Shown: positions 9,151 through 17,333, numbered from the stretch's first letter. The stretch: DNA of 43,770 nt from an uncultured Oscillospiraceae bacterium (GCA_900756575.1 CAAEKQ010000143.1:1-43770); one strand, 5' to 3'. The notes: generated by a model from the letters alone, not told the origin. Numbers and translations: made by a program.

Positions 9151-9180
9151 GCGCCCCGCTTTTATTTGCGGGGCGCTTTC
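9151..9180. terminator. Bidirectional terminator between rpsU and a convergent gene
   Basis: Perfect 9-bp stem GCGCCCCGC/GCGGGGCGC with an 8-base loop, followed by TTTC on the + strand. On the - strand the hairpin overlaps the last codons and stop of the convergent gene ending at 9162. Confidence 0.8.
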
Positions 9181-9578
9181 ATTCTGCCTTCCTCCGGCGA
9201 AAGCACATAGGAAACGCCCACCCGGCGGCAGCAGCCCAGCTTCCGTTCCAACGTCTCCCGGGTGTCGTAGAGTACCAGATGGAGCGTCCCGTTCCGGAGA
9301 TAGGTAAAATAGCCCGTGCATAGGGCGTCTGAGCACCGCAGCTGTCGAAACTCGGGCAGAGATTGGGCCTCCTGAGGGCTGAGGAACCGCCCTGTGCCGC
9401 CGGGGCAGGGTAGGGGGACTTCCATATAGACCGGGGAAAGCCGCACACAGAGCCTTCCCTGGGCGGCGGAAAGGGCCGCGGTCAGGAACCCTTCCAGCGT
9501 GCCCCCGGATACGGCGCAGTCTGTGAGATAGATCCCCGGGGGCAGCTCACTTTCCCGGCGGAAAAAGGAGATTGACAA
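9162..9578 (-). CDS. Uncharacterised 138-residue protein
   Basis: I do not recognise this protein. Support for it being real: a TTG start at 9578 preceded at seven bases by a strong AGGAGGGA site, an ordinary residue composition, and a stop placed within a bidirectional terminator shared with rpsU. The sequence has no membrane segment or signal peptide. It contains four scattered Cys residues in the C-terminal half (CSDALC near 80-85, CC near 115) and a mixed alpha/beta look (GTLHLVLYDTRETLERKLG). It is divergent from yqeG, and the yqeG promoter overlaps its first codons and ribosome binding site, so transcription of the two could interfere. Confidence 0.6.
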   Translation of the reverse strand: MSISFFRRESELPPGIYLTDCAVSGGTLEGFLTAALSAAQGRLCVRLSPVYMEVPLPCPGGTGRFLSPQEAQSLPEFRQLRCSDALCTGYFTYLRNGTLHLVLYDTRETLERKLGCCRRVGVSYVLSPEEGRMKAPRK

Positions 9579-9600
9579 GCCGAATCCCTCCTGATACTAT
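9572..9600 (+). promoter_or_regulatory. Probable promoter of yqeG
   Basis: TTGACA (9572-9577), 17-base spacer, TACTAT (9595-9600). The -35 is perfect and the -10 is weak (4 of 6). It overlaps the start codon and ribosome binding site of the divergent - strand gene. Predicted leader is about 55 bases. Confidence 0.55.
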
Positions 9601-9661
9601 AGTGTGGCTTCGGTCATTGTATGCGGCCGGAGAAAATTTTATGTGGAAATGAGAGAATGCC

Positions 9662-10165
9662 ATGAGTTTTTCACTGCTGGCCGATGTGGAGGTCCGCAAG
9701 ATCACAGAGCTGGAGCCCCAGTGGTTCTCTGCACGGGACATCCGTCTGGTGCTGCTGGATTTTGACAATACCATTGTGCCCTATACCACGTCGGAGCCAT
9801 CGGAGGAGTTCGTCCGGTGGAAGGCGGCGCTGGAGCAGGCGGGCATCCGAATCATGGTGGTGTCCAACAGCCGAAAGAGCCGCCGGGTGCCGGATTTTTG
9901 CGAAAAATGGAATATTCCATGGATCCGCCATGCGGGAAAGCCCAACCCAAAGGGCATTAGAAAGGCCATGGAGCGCATGAACGAAACCCCGGAACACACC
10001 GCCATGGCCGGGGATCAGACCTTTACGGATGTTCTTGGGGCGAACCTGGCGGGGGTCACGTCGATTTTGGCCTATCCCCTGTATTTCAGCAACCCGTTTC
10101 AGCGGATTCGCTACGGAATTGAGCGGCCATTTATTGCGGCGGGCCGGAAAAAACGAAAAAGATAG
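9662..10165 (+). CDS. yqeG: YqeG family HAD-type phosphatase
   Basis: Haloacid-dehalogenase superfamily phosphatase, subfamily IIIA (YqeG). The physiological substrate is not settled in the family. The 167 residues include HAD motif I LLDFDNTIVPY near residue 32, motif II VVSNSRKSRR near 68, a motif III lysine in GKPNPKGI near 95, and motif IV MAGDQTFTDVLGAN near 115. The C-terminus (ERPFIAAGRKKRKR) is basic. The ATG at 9662 has only a modest GAGAGAATG site. In Bacillus yqeG is linked to yqeH and nadD; here it stands between the unknown - strand gene and efp. Confidence 0.93.
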   Translation: MSFSLLADVEVRKITELEPQWFSARDIRLVLLDFDNTIVPYTTSEPSEEFVRWKAALEQAGIRIMVVSNSRKSRRVPDFCEKWNIPWIRHAGKPNPKGIRKAMERMNETPEHTAMAGDQTFTDVLGANLAGVTSILAYPLYFSNPFQRIRYGIERPFIAAGRKKRKR

Positions 10166-10185
10166 CGCTTTATCCGCACCAGCAC

Positions 10186-10214
10186 TTGAAATTACGGCAC
10201 AAATAGGATAAAAT
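10186..10214 (+). promoter_or_regulatory. Probable promoter of efp operon
   Basis: TTGAAA (10186-10191), 17-base spacer, TAAAAT (10209-10214). An alternative -10, TATAAT at 10221-10226, lacks a properly spaced -35. Confidence 0.6.
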
Positions 10215-10277
10215 AAAGCGTATAATACATGATACTATGCCGCCCCGGCGGTATATAGAAACTAGGGAGGAAAAACT

Positions 10278-10841
10278 ATGATTTCAGCCAGTGATTTTAG
10301 AAATGGCGTTACCTTCGACATGGACGGCAAGGTCATGCAGATCGTTGAGTTCCAGCATGTAAAGCCCGGCAAGGGTGCTGCTTTCGTCCGCGTTAAGATG
10401 AAGAACGTAATGACCGGCGCCGTGACCGAGACCACCTTCAACCCCACCGCAAAGTATCCCACCGCTTTCATTGAGAGAAAGAAGCTGGAGTACTCCTATA
10501 ACGACGGCGGCATCTACTACTTCATGGACATGGAGACCTATGACATGACCGCTGTCAACGAGGCCGACCTCTCCGACGGCTTTAAGTTCGTCAAGGAGAA
10601 TGAGGAGTGCACCATCCTCAGCTACAACGGCAACGTATTCTCCGTTGAGCCCCCCAACTTCGTCACCCTGGAGGTCACCAAGACGGATCCCGGCTTCAAG
10701 GGCGATACCGCAACCAACGTGACCAAGCCCGCTACTGTTGAAACCGGTGCTGAGATCAAGGTGCCCCTGTTCATCAACGAGGGCGACAAGATCGTCATTG
10801 ACACCCGTACCGGCGAGTACCTCGAGCGCGCAAAGGGCTGA
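10278..10841 (+). CDS. efp: Translation elongation factor P
   Basis: Binds ribosomes stalled at polyproline stretches and restores peptide bond formation. Length is 187 residues, with the three beta-barrel domains expected. The domain I loop that reaches the peptidyl-transferase centre reads VKPGKGAAF with the modifiable lysine at position 32, as in B. subtilis-type EF-P, rather than the arginine found in EarP-type organisms. The start follows GGGAGGAAAAACT. The stop TGA shares its last base with the ATG of the next gene, so the two are tightly coupled. Identification is secure. Confidence 0.98.
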   Translation: MISASDFRNGVTFDMDGKVMQIVEFQHVKPGKGAAFVRVKMKNVMTGAVTETTFNPTAKYPTAFIERKKLEYSYNDGGIYYFMDMETYDMTAVNEADLSDGFKFVKENEECTILSYNGNVFSVEPPNFVTLEVTKTDPGFKGDTATNVTKPATVETGAEIKVPLFINEGDKIVIDTRTGEYLERAKG

Positions 10842-11224
10842 TGACCTTGGAAGAACAGGCTGCTTATATCCAGTCCCTGAAGGAGAATGCCGAACTCGAC
10901 CAGCAGAATGCCAAAGAGCGTCTGCTCTCAGAGCTTGCAGATACCGTAAGTCTCCTGTGTCATCAGGTTTCGCTTTTAAGTGAAGTCTCCGATGGTATGA
11001 ACGATTCTCTGGCTGCATTGGAGGAGCAGATGGATTATATCTGCAACCTGGACGATGAGCCGGAGGAGGGCATGGGTGTGGACGAGTATTTCGACGGCAC
11101 CGAGCGCTCGCTCTATCAGGTGAAATGTCCCCAGTGCGGCGATCAGTTTGCAGTGGACGAGCAATCTCTGGTCAAGGGCTTCCGCTGTCCCACCTGCGGA
11201 GAGCATTTGGTACAGGCAGAATAA
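10841..11224 (+). CDS. Small zinc-ribbon protein coupled to efp (CD1247-like)
   Basis: 127 residues. The N-terminal two thirds are acidic and helical (LEEQAAYIQSLKENAELD, then LLSELADTVSLL). The C-terminus carries a zinc ribbon, CPQC (residues 94-97) and CPTC (115-118). The layout and the position directly after efp match a family I know from Clostridia as CD1247 N-terminal domain proteins. Function is unknown. The start codon overlaps the efp stop by one base and there is no separate promoter, so expression is likely coupled to efp. A strong terminator follows. Confidence 0.85.
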   Translation: MTLEEQAAYIQSLKENAELDQQNAKERLLSELADTVSLLCHQVSLLSEVSDGMNDSLAALEEQMDYICNLDDEPEEGMGVDEYFDGTERSLYQVKCPQCGDQFAVDEQSLVKGFRCPTCGEHLVQAE

Positions 11225-11232
11225 GATGAAAT

Positions 11233-11278
11233 CCCCGGAATTGGCAATTGTGAAGTGCCGGTTCCGGGGTGTTTTTTT
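11233..11278 (+). terminator. Terminator of the efp operon
   Basis: Stem CCCCGGAA/TTCCGGGG with a 21-base loop region that itself pairs partly, followed by seven Ts (11272-11278). Confidence 0.85.
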
Positions 11279-11568
11279 GCCCATGGGGCGCATAGATTGT
11301 GTTTTGTGGATAGGTGAACATATGAACAGATGGAAGAAACATGAACTTCCACCTTCTTTTTTACAAATATTTGTCTCCACATACTTGCATCAATAGTAAA
11401 AATATGCTATTATGATTTTAACAGGGAAGACTGGTATGAAATCATATTGACGAGAAATTCTTTCTAATCAACCAGCTTGATTCCAGTCAAGCAGAGCGAT
11501 TTTGATGTAGTCCATGTCCTATATTGGGCTAACTATACTACTTATCATTTAAGAAGGAGGAACTTGCA
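11279..11568 (+). other. AT-rich intergenic leader of the surface-protein gene
   Basis: The gap between genes runs from 11225 to 11568. It begins with the efp terminator. The rest is more AT-rich than the flanking genes and holds the promoter at 11385-11413, a leader of about 150 bases, and an AAGGAGGAAC ribosome binding site directly before the ATG at 11569. I see no open frame worth calling. Confidence 0.6.
11385..11413 (+). promoter_or_regulatory. Promoter of the VWA/SLH surface-protein gene
   Basis: TTGCAT (11385-11390), 17-base spacer, TATTAT (11408-11413). The leader is about 150 bases. Confidence 0.6.
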
Positions 11569-11697
11569 ATGAAACGAAGATTACTTAGTCTGCTGCTGTG
11601 CATCAGCTTCGTACTGGCACTGGTTCCCGCGGCTGCACTGGCAGCAGACGCGGATCCGGCTCCAGCCTGCGGATCTGTACTATTCTCTGAGCGGTGA
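11569..11697 (+). pseudogene. Signal-peptide exon of the surface protein, out of frame with the rest
   Basis: An ATG with an excellent AAGGAGGAAC site opens a 42-codon frame that encodes a textbook signal peptide: two basic residues, a hydrophobic core (LLSLLLCISFVLALV) and an A-L-A-A cleavage region. The frame then stops at TGA 11695-11697. The adjacent +1 frame, open from 11573, reads on from about 11660 as PADLYYSLSGETSSGE straight into the VWA domain. One extra base in about 11650-11690 (for instance within GGCTCCAGCCTG) would explain the break. There is no homopolymer run to suggest phase variation, so this is either a real disabling mutation or a sequence error. Confidence 0.75.
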
Positions 11698-11800
11698 GAC
11701 GTCCAGTGGCGAAAAGCCGGACATCACGCTGCATAAAACTGCAGTAGATAACGGCGACGGCACCTATACCGTCACCCTGACTGCCGAGGCAAAGGAAAAG

Positions 11801-14101
11801 GTGACCATCAAGGATACCGAGGTTGCCTTTGTGCTCGATGCTTCCGGCTCTATGAACTGGTGTACGCAGAACGATTTGATAAAGAGCTGGAACGGCAACT
11901 ACTACGATCCGAATAACAAGGAGCATTATCATGGCTGGGATAGAAATGATGTCCCCTATTGCTCGATCATGGGCAAAACGATTGATGGCGTGACCGTTAC
12001 CAGCCGTTGGGCGCAGGCAACCTCCGCAATCCATACGGTGGAGCAAAACCTTGCTGAGGATGTCACGAAGCACTATGTGTATTTCAGCGATCGTGCAAAC
12101 GATGCAACGGATTCCAGCTATACGGGCATCTCGCCCAAGGGGTCCACGCATCTGAGCGACGGTGTAAAAGCGGGCATTGCGCGGCTGACGGATTCCACCA
12201 AAAAGCATGTTCTGATTATTGTAGCAGACGGCGAGTCCGATGACGGTTATCCCGCAGACGAGGTTCAGGCGTTTAAGGATGCCGGTGGCACGGTCTACAC
12301 CGTAGGCTTTACCTTCAGCAGCGATAAGTTTGAAGCGCTGGCTTCCAAGGGCGGCAATTACACCGCCAACAACGCCGATGAGCTGAAGGTTGCTATGGAT
12401 GAAATTACCACCAAGGTGGCCGGCCTTATCAGCGACCCCATGGGTGACGGCGTGGAGCTGGTGCCAGGTTCTGTCAAGGTATCCGGCGAGGGGTATGAGA
12501 ATTCTGAGCAGTGGACCTCCGAGGACGGCAGGACCATCTACTGGACCAATAAGGACGGCCTGAATAACAAGGTTACTCTGACCTACACCGTAAAGCTCAC
12601 CGACGCCACCGTTGAGGCGGCCAAGGAGAACGGGTTGGATGTTCCCCTGAACAAAAACGCAACGCTGAACTTTGACGGTGCCGACGGTGCGATTCAGGTG
12701 CCGTTCCCGGTGCCTGTGGCCCATGTGGATCGTGAACTCAAGAGCTTTACCCTGACTTACGTATCCAACGGCGGCACCGAGTATGCAGCCGAGACCTATA
12801 AGGAAGGCACTGAGGTCGCCATCGACAAGGCGCCCACCCGCGAGGGCTATATCTTCAAGGGCTGGTACTCCGACGAAGCGCTGACCCAGGCCGTTTCCAA
12901 GGTGACCATGGACTCTGACAAGACCGTTTATGCGAAGTGGGAGAAGGAAATTAAGAACTTTACTCTGACCTACGTATCCAACGGCGGCACCGAGTATGCA
13001 GCCGAGACCTATAAGGAAGGCACCGAGGTCACCATCGACAAGGCTCCCACCCGCGAGGGCTATATCTTCAAGGGCTGGTACTCCGACGAAGCGCTGACCC
13101 AGGCAGTAACCAAGGTTACCATGGATTCCGACAAGACCGTATACGCCAAGTGGGAAAAGGAAATTAAGAACTTTACCTTGACTTATGTATCCAACGGCGG
13201 CACCGAGTATGCAGCCGAGACCTATAAGGAAGGCACTGAGGTTCCCCTGAGCAAGATCCCCACAAGAGCGGGCTTCAGCTTCCTTGGCTGGTATGCCGAT
13301 GCGGCGCTGACCCAGCTGGTGACCAAGGTTACCATGGATTCCGACAAGACCGTCTATGCGGGCTGGAAGGAAGACGAGACCCCCGTTCTGGAAAAGGGCG
13401 ACCATTCCGCTTACATCATCGGCTATAAGGACGGCTATGTCCGCCCCAACCGCAACATCAGCCGCGCCGAGGTGGCAACCATCTTCTTCCGCCTGCTCAC
13501 CGACGAGGCCCGGGAGAAATATTGGTCCTCCACCAATAACTATTCCGATGTGAAGGACACCGATTGGTGCAACAACGCCATCTCCACCCTCAGCAACATG
13601 GGCATTCTCAAGGGCGATAAGGACGGCCGGTTCCGTCCCAACGATCCTGTGACCCGTGCGGAGTTCGCGGCGATTGCCGCCCGGTTCAGCGACGGCGCAG
13701 CGGACGATTATGCCGACTTCTCCGACGTGCCCAACGATTACTGGGCTTCCAAGGAGATCGCCAAGGCTGCCAAGCTGGGCTGGATCAAGGGCTATACCGA
13801 CGGCACCTTCCGTCCCAAGAACAACATCACCCGTGCCGAGACCATGACCCTGGTGAACCGCGTGCTGGAGCGCGGCGTGGACGAGGACGGTCTGGCTGAG
13901 GACGCCATCCAGTGGGCCGACAACAAGCCCGGCGACTGGTACTACTACGACGTGCAGGAGGCTACCAACTCCCACGAGTACGCCCGCACCGATAAGTCCA
14001 TCGACGGCCAGAGCTTCTGCTACGAGGAGTGGATCAAGCTCAAAGAGAACCGCAACTGGGCAGAGCTGGAGACCATCTGGAAAAATCTGTACGAAAAGTG
14101 A
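11801..14101 (+). CDS. VWA, InlB B-repeat and SLH-domain surface protein (main body; N-terminus frameshifted)
   Basis: Large predicted cell-surface protein. The longest frame with a conventional start (GTG) begins at 11801, but coding similarity runs back to about 11660, so the true product should start at 11569 with a signal peptide. Domain order by residues from 11801: VWA domain about 5-205 with MIDAS motif LDASGSMN and VLIIVADGESDDG; a beta-rich pilin-like section about 210-310; three InlB B (Listeria-Bacteroides) repeats about 314-525, each 71 residues with T-L-T-Y-V-S-N-G-G and GYIFKGWYSDEALTQ; then three SLH motifs about 535-690 (GYKDGYVRPNRNISRAE and two more), which usually bind secondary cell-wall polymer. 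No LPXTG. Role inferred: adhesion or surface scaffold anchored by SLH. Closed by a terminator. Confidence 0.85.
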   Translation: MTIKDTEVAFVLDASGSMNWCTQNDLIKSWNGNYYDPNNKEHYHGWDRNDVPYCSIMGKTIDGVTVTSRWAQATSAIHTVEQNLAEDVTKHYVYFSDRANDATDSSYTGISPKGSTHLSDGVKAGIARLTDSTKKHVLIIVADGESDDGYPADEVQAFKDAGGTVYTVGFTFSSDKFEALASKGGNYTANNADELKVAMDEITTKVAGLISDPMGDGVELVPGSVKVSGEGYENSEQWTSEDGRTIYWTNKDGLNNKVTLTYTVKLTDATVEAAKENGLDVPLNKNATLNFDGADGAIQVPFPVPVAHVDRELKSFTLTYVSNGGTEYAAETYKEGTEVAIDKAPTREGYIFKGWYSDEALTQAVSKVTMDSDKTVYAKWEKEIKNFTLTYVSNGGTEYAAETYKEGTEVTIDKAPTREGYIFKGWYSDEALTQAVTKVTMDSDKTVYAKWEKEIKNFTLTYVSNGGTEYAAETYKEGTEVPLSKIPTRAGFSFLGWYADAALTQLVTKVTMDSDKTVYAGWKEDETPVLEKGDHSAYIIGYKDGYVRPNRNISRAEVATIFFRLLTDEAREKYWSSTNNYSDVKDTDWCNNAISTLSNMGILKGDKDGRFRPNDPVTRAEFAAIAARFSDGAADDYADFSDVPNDYWASKEIAKAAKLGWIKGYTDGTFRPKNNITRAETMTLVNRVLERGVDEDGLAEDAIQWADNKPGDWYYYDVQEATNSHEYARTDKSIDGQSFCYEEWIKLKENRNWAELETIWKNLYEK
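12743..13375 (+). repeat. Three tandem 213-bp repeats encoding InlB B-repeats
   Basis: Units begin at about 12743, 12956 and 13169 (the shared TTT codon is at 12746, 12959 and 13172), so the period is exactly 213 bases (71 codons). Units 1 and 2 are nearly identical at the protein level. Unit 3 diverges in its second half (PLSKIPTRAGFSFLGWYAD). Such identity makes copy number prone to change by recombination and prone to collapse in short-read assembly. Confidence 0.9.
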
Positions 14102-14134
14102 TATCCGGATGATTTTCGCCGACATATAACATTA

Positions 14135-14169
14135 GGGCACGCTGCATGAAATTTTGCAGCGTGCCCTTT
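14135..14169. terminator. Bidirectional terminator between convergent genes
   Basis: Perfect 12-bp stem GGGCACGCTGCA/TGCAGCGTGCCC with an 8-base loop, then TTTG. It lies between the surface-protein gene and the convergent zinc-ribbon gene ending at 14189. It resembles other hairpins in the window with a CTGCA core. Confidence 0.85.
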
Positions 14170-14188
14170 GTGCGCTTTTTGTTGTAAG

Positions 14189-15178
14189 TTAATCGTCCCC
14201 GCAGCAGATGGGGCAGGGGGAATAGCCGTTTGCCTCCGCCAGCTTGGTGCTGTAGGCCAGAAAATTGCGTTTTTCGAAGTTTTTGCAGTCGTATTTGTGA
14301 TAATACTTGGTATCGCTGCCCAGCATCACAAAGACCACATAGGTGTCGTAGAAGCCAACCTCGTCTTCATAGGCGGCGTTCTCTTTGGTCAGGGTTTCGT
14401 TTTCCTTTTTGGTCTCGTCCAATTCGGACTGCGCATCGCTGAGCTGGGTGTTCAGCTCAGAAACGGAGTCGTTCAGGGTTTTGAGATCGGCTTGGGCTTC
14501 CTCCAGCTCCTTTTGGGCAGTGGTTTTGTCATATTCCGACTGGCTGACGCTGGATTTCATATCCCGAATCTGACCGCTTAAATCCTCCACCTGACTGGAG
14601 AGGTCATCGTTGTCGGCCAAAGCGACATTGTATTTGTCCTGCAAGGCGGTCAGCTGAGCCTGGGCGTCCTCTAACGTTGCCTGAGCGGCGGCATTTTCCA
14701 TCTGAGCCTTCTGAGCCTGAACCTGCAGTCCGTCGGTTTTTAAATAAAAGGACACCGCAATGGCTGCGGCTGCTACAACAAGAATACCCAGCACCACCGC
14801 AAGGATAATCAGCCGCTTTTTCACGGGATCCTTGGCAGGCGGTTCAGAAGTGGTCGGCTCTTTCTGTGCGGAAGATTCCGCCGGTGGCACGGAGGGAAGG
14901 CTATTTTGTGGTTCCGGCTTCACTGTTTCCGGTGTTGACTCGGATTCTTTGGGGGCGGGCTGGGGTTCCACTTCCGATTCCCCGATCGCCTGAGATTCCG
15001 GCTCCTCCGGGGGATACAGCCGCTTGGCCACCTTTTTCGGGGGCGCTTCGACGGGCTCGGTGCTTTTGACATCTACGGCAGACAGGGTGCCGTCGGGATT
15101 TTTCTGTATGGTTTTTCCGCAGCCCGGGCAGAAAGCATCAAAATTCTCCAGTGCCGCGCCGCAGTTGGGGCATACCAT
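14189..15178 (-). CDS. Zinc-ribbon, single-pass, coiled-coil protein with C-terminal Cys/His domain
   Basis: 329 residues. The N-terminus is a cytoplasmic zinc ribbon (C3, C6, C17, C20 in MVCPNCG...FCPGCGK). A Pro/Glu/Ser-rich linker follows to about 118, then one membrane segment at about 122-146 and a Gln/Ala/Asp-rich coiled coil at about 152-270. The C-terminal domain (275-329) ends YHKYDCKNF ... GYSPCPICC. That Y-H-x3-C ... G-Y-x-P-C-x2-C pattern resembles small zinc-binding tails seen after secreted nucleases and related to Ada-type metal sites. The frame extends to 15187, but the ATG at 15178 lies at proper distance from GGAGGTG. A consensus-like promoter is just upstream. Function unknown; probably an envelope protein with its C-terminus outside. 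Confidence 0.85.
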   Translation of the reverse strand: MVCPNCGAALENFDAFCPGCGKTIQKNPDGTLSAVDVKSTEPVEAPPKKVAKRLYPPEEPESQAIGESEVEPQPAPKESESTPETVKPEPQNSLPSVPPAESSAQKEPTTSEPPAKDPVKKRLIILAVVLGILVVAAAAIAVSFYLKTDGLQVQAQKAQMENAAAQATLEDAQAQLTALQDKYNVALADNDDLSSQVEDLSGQIRDMKSSVSQSEYDKTTAQKELEEAQADLKTLNDSVSELNTQLSDAQSELDETKKENETLTKENAAYEDEVGFYDTYVVFVMLGSDTKYYHKYDCKNFEKRNFLAYSTKLAEANGYSPCPICCGDD

Positions 15179-15208
15179 ATGGAACACCTCCTTCTATTCT
15201 ATGGGGAA

Positions 15209-15237
15209 AGTATACTACAGATTTGGGGTTCTGTAAA
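15209..15237 (-). promoter_or_regulatory. Promoter of the zinc-ribbon/coiled-coil gene
   Basis: On the - strand: TTTACA (15237-15232), 17-base spacer, TATACT (15214-15209), each one mismatch from consensus. Confidence 0.75.
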
Positions 15238-15267
15238 GAATCCCCCGGAAAGTTGTAGAATGTGGAG

Positions 15268-15301
15268 AAAAAGGGGCCGCCGCGCAGTGCAGCAGCCCCT
15301 G
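15268..15301 (-). terminator. Terminator after the enoate-reductase-like gene
   Basis: Read on the - strand: stem AGGGGCTGCTGC/GCGGCGGCCCCT (with two G-U pairs) and a 5-base loop, followed by a run of Ts. Confidence 0.75.
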
Positions 15302-15314
15302 ATTTGTGCGGATG

Positions 15315-17333
15315 TTAGACGGTCAGACCAATTTCCGCTCCGGCCTGGATGGCCTGAATGGCCTTGCCCAGCTGATGGCAGTTTCCGATGGACACGGCGT
15401 CGATCCCGGCGGCGGTCAGCTGCGCGGTGAGGGCATCGTCGCTGTGAACGCCGGACGCAACAATCACGCAGTCGGCATCATAGTGATGGGAAAGCTGGGT
15501 GCCGTCCTTCTTCGTCTCGGTGGCGTCCACGCCGGAGACGGTAATGGCGGTGACCAGCGTGTTTTTGAGGAACGGTACCCCCAGCCGCCCCAGTTCGCCT
15601 AATACGGGCCAGCTGGTGCCGGATTCAAAGCCCAGACCGATTTTCTTGCCCTTTTCCAGCAGCACCACGCTGCGGTCCGAATGGTTCAGACGACTGAGAA
15701 TATGCTCCATGGTGTCGGAATTGTGGGTCATGGAGAAGAACAGTTCGTCCGGGGACATGGCGCCCTCCCGTGCAAGATACTGGGCGGTGAAGCAGCCGAT
15801 GTAACTGCCGCCGATGACCACCACGTTCTTCCCTGCCATAATCTCGCCGGAGAGCACCTGACAGCTGGTGTAGACGGGGATGGCATCCGAAGTGGTGGGG
15901 AGCTCCGTATGATTGGGGGTTCCGCCGGTGGCCACGATGACCTTGTCATAGCCCGTTGCGTCCTCCACTGTCGCGGTTTTGCCCAGCTGAACCGCTACGC
16001 CCACCCGGGGGAGGTTTGTTTCATAGAAGGAAAGCAGCGTCCGGAACTCCTGACGAGCCGGGACGTTCACCACCTGACGCAGCTGTCCGCCCAGGGCCTG
16101 AGCCTGCTCCATGAGGGTTACATGATGCCCCCGGGAGGCAGCACGCAGAGCCGCTTCACATCCCGCCGGGCCGCCGCCGATGACCAGAATCTTCTTGGGA
16201 GTCTGAGCGGGGACGATGGGATACTGAAGCTCCCGGCCACAGATGCCGTTGACCAGGCAGGTGATGGGCCGGTCAAAGAATGTGTTGGCAAGACATCCCT
16301 GGTTGCAGGCCATGCAGGGGCGAATCTGCTCGGCCTGGGCAGCCAGCGCTTTGTTGGGAAGGTCGGGATCGGCAATCAGCGGACGGCCAAAGCCCACAAG
16401 ATCCGCGCGGCCCAATGCCAGCAGCTTTTCGGCGGTGGTGGGATCGGTCACTCGGTTGCACATCATCACGGGAACGGACACCACCGAACGGATGCCCTTG
16501 CCCAGGTACGAAAGTCCGCCCCGGGGCAGATCGCCGGTGAGCTGAGGGATTTTCGTCTCATGCCAGCCGCCGGTGACGTTGAACAGATCCACACCTGCCT
16601 GCTGGGCCAGCGGGGCAAAGGCCATGGAGTCCTCCAACGTGTTGGAACCAGACACAAAATCATCCGCGCCCAGCCGTAGAATCAGGGGCGTCTTGTCCCC
16701 CAATACGGCCCTTACCTTCTCGATCACCATTAGCGGGAACCGACAGCGGTTTTCAAAGCTGCCGCCGAATTCATCGGTGCGGAGATTGGTCAGGGGCGAG
16801 AGAAACTGACACAGCAGATAGCCCGAGGAGGCGCTGATCTCCACCGCATCAAAGCCTGCCGCCACGGCACGGCGAGCACCGGCGGCATAGTCCTCCAGTA
16901 GGTCAAAAATCTGCTGACGGGACATCTCCGGAGCGGTTTCCCGGGTGTAGGAGGCGAAGGTGGCAGAGGGGGAGAGGGCGTCTTTTCCGCAGGGCACGTC
17001 CGCCTTGGGCATATACCGGCCCGCATGGTAGAGCTGCACCGCAACCTTGCCGCCCCGGTCATGAACGCCCCGGGTGAATTCCTGCCAGCCGGGGATGGTG
17101 GAATCCTCCGCCAGGGACATGGAATTGGCCTTGGCCCCATAGCCGTCAAACCGGCAGGAGCCCACGATGATCAGCCCGGCACCGCCCTCGACCCGCTTCC
17201 AATAGTATTCGTTGAAGCGGGGGGTGGCATAACCGTTTTCGGTGTAAAGATGGTGCATGGCGGGCATGACGATCCGGTTTTTGAGGGTCATGGAGCCGAT
17301 CTGGATGGGGGTGAAAAGTCGGGGATACTGCAT
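15315..17333 (-). CDS. FMN/FAD/4Fe-4S enoate-reductase-like oxidoreductase (Old Yellow Enzyme family)
   Basis: 672 residues with the architecture of 2,4-dienoyl-CoA reductase, trimethylamine dehydrogenase and clostridial enoate or bile-acid reductases. The N-terminal FMN-binding TIM barrel (about 1-330) opens with LFTPIQIGSMTLKNRIVMPA. A 4Fe-4S motif follows, C-x2-C-x3-C-x11-C, near 339-358 (CMACNQGCLANTFFDRPITC). Then come FAD/NAD(P) domains with VIGGGPAGCEAA near 383 and VVVIGGSYIG near 500. These enzymes reduce an alpha,beta-unsaturated acid or thioester with NAD(P)H; the substrate here cannot be read. The barrel position that is often His-x2-His in the family reads S-A-S-S before GYLLCQFLSP. 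Start ATG after TAAGGAGGC. Monocistronic with its own terminator. Confidence 0.93.
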   Translation of the reverse strand: MQYPRLFTPIQIGSMTLKNRIVMPAMHHLYTENGYATPRFNEYYWKRVEGGAGLIIVGSCRFDGYGAKANSMSLAEDSTIPGWQEFTRGVHDRGGKVAVQLYHAGRYMPKADVPCGKDALSPSATFASYTRETAPEMSRQQIFDLLEDYAAGARRAVAAGFDAVEISASSGYLLCQFLSPLTNLRTDEFGGSFENRCRFPLMVIEKVRAVLGDKTPLILRLGADDFVSGSNTLEDSMAFAPLAQQAGVDLFNVTGGWHETKIPQLTGDLPRGGLSYLGKGIRSVVSVPVMMCNRVTDPTTAEKLLALGRADLVGFGRPLIADPDLPNKALAAQAEQIRPCMACNQGCLANTFFDRPITCLVNGICGRELQYPIVPAQTPKKILVIGGGPAGCEAALRAASRGHHVTLMEQAQALGGQLRQVVNVPARQEFRTLLSFYETNLPRVGVAVQLGKTATVEDATGYDKVIVATGGTPNHTELPTTSDAIPVYTSCQVLSGEIMAGKNVVVIGGSYIGCFTAQYLAREGAMSPDELFFSMTHNSDTMEHILSRLNHSDRSVVLLEKGKKIGLGFESGTSWPVLGELGRLGVPFLKNTLVTAITVSGVDATETKKDGTQLSHHYDADCVIVASGVHSDDALTAQLTAAGIDAVSIGNCHQLGKAIQAIQAGAEIGLTV

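Noticed and set aside
6133..9336. 1067-codon open frame on the - strand, opposite leuS
   Set aside because: It runs antisense to the complete leuS and rpsU genes, is rich in His, Gly, Leu and Val, has no domain or ribosome binding site, and is explained by the GC-rich third positions of the genes on the + strand.
11603..14125. 840-codon open frame on the - strand opposite the surface protein
   Set aside because: Antisense shadow of a gene with repeats; its own repeats simply mirror the InlB units. No start signal.
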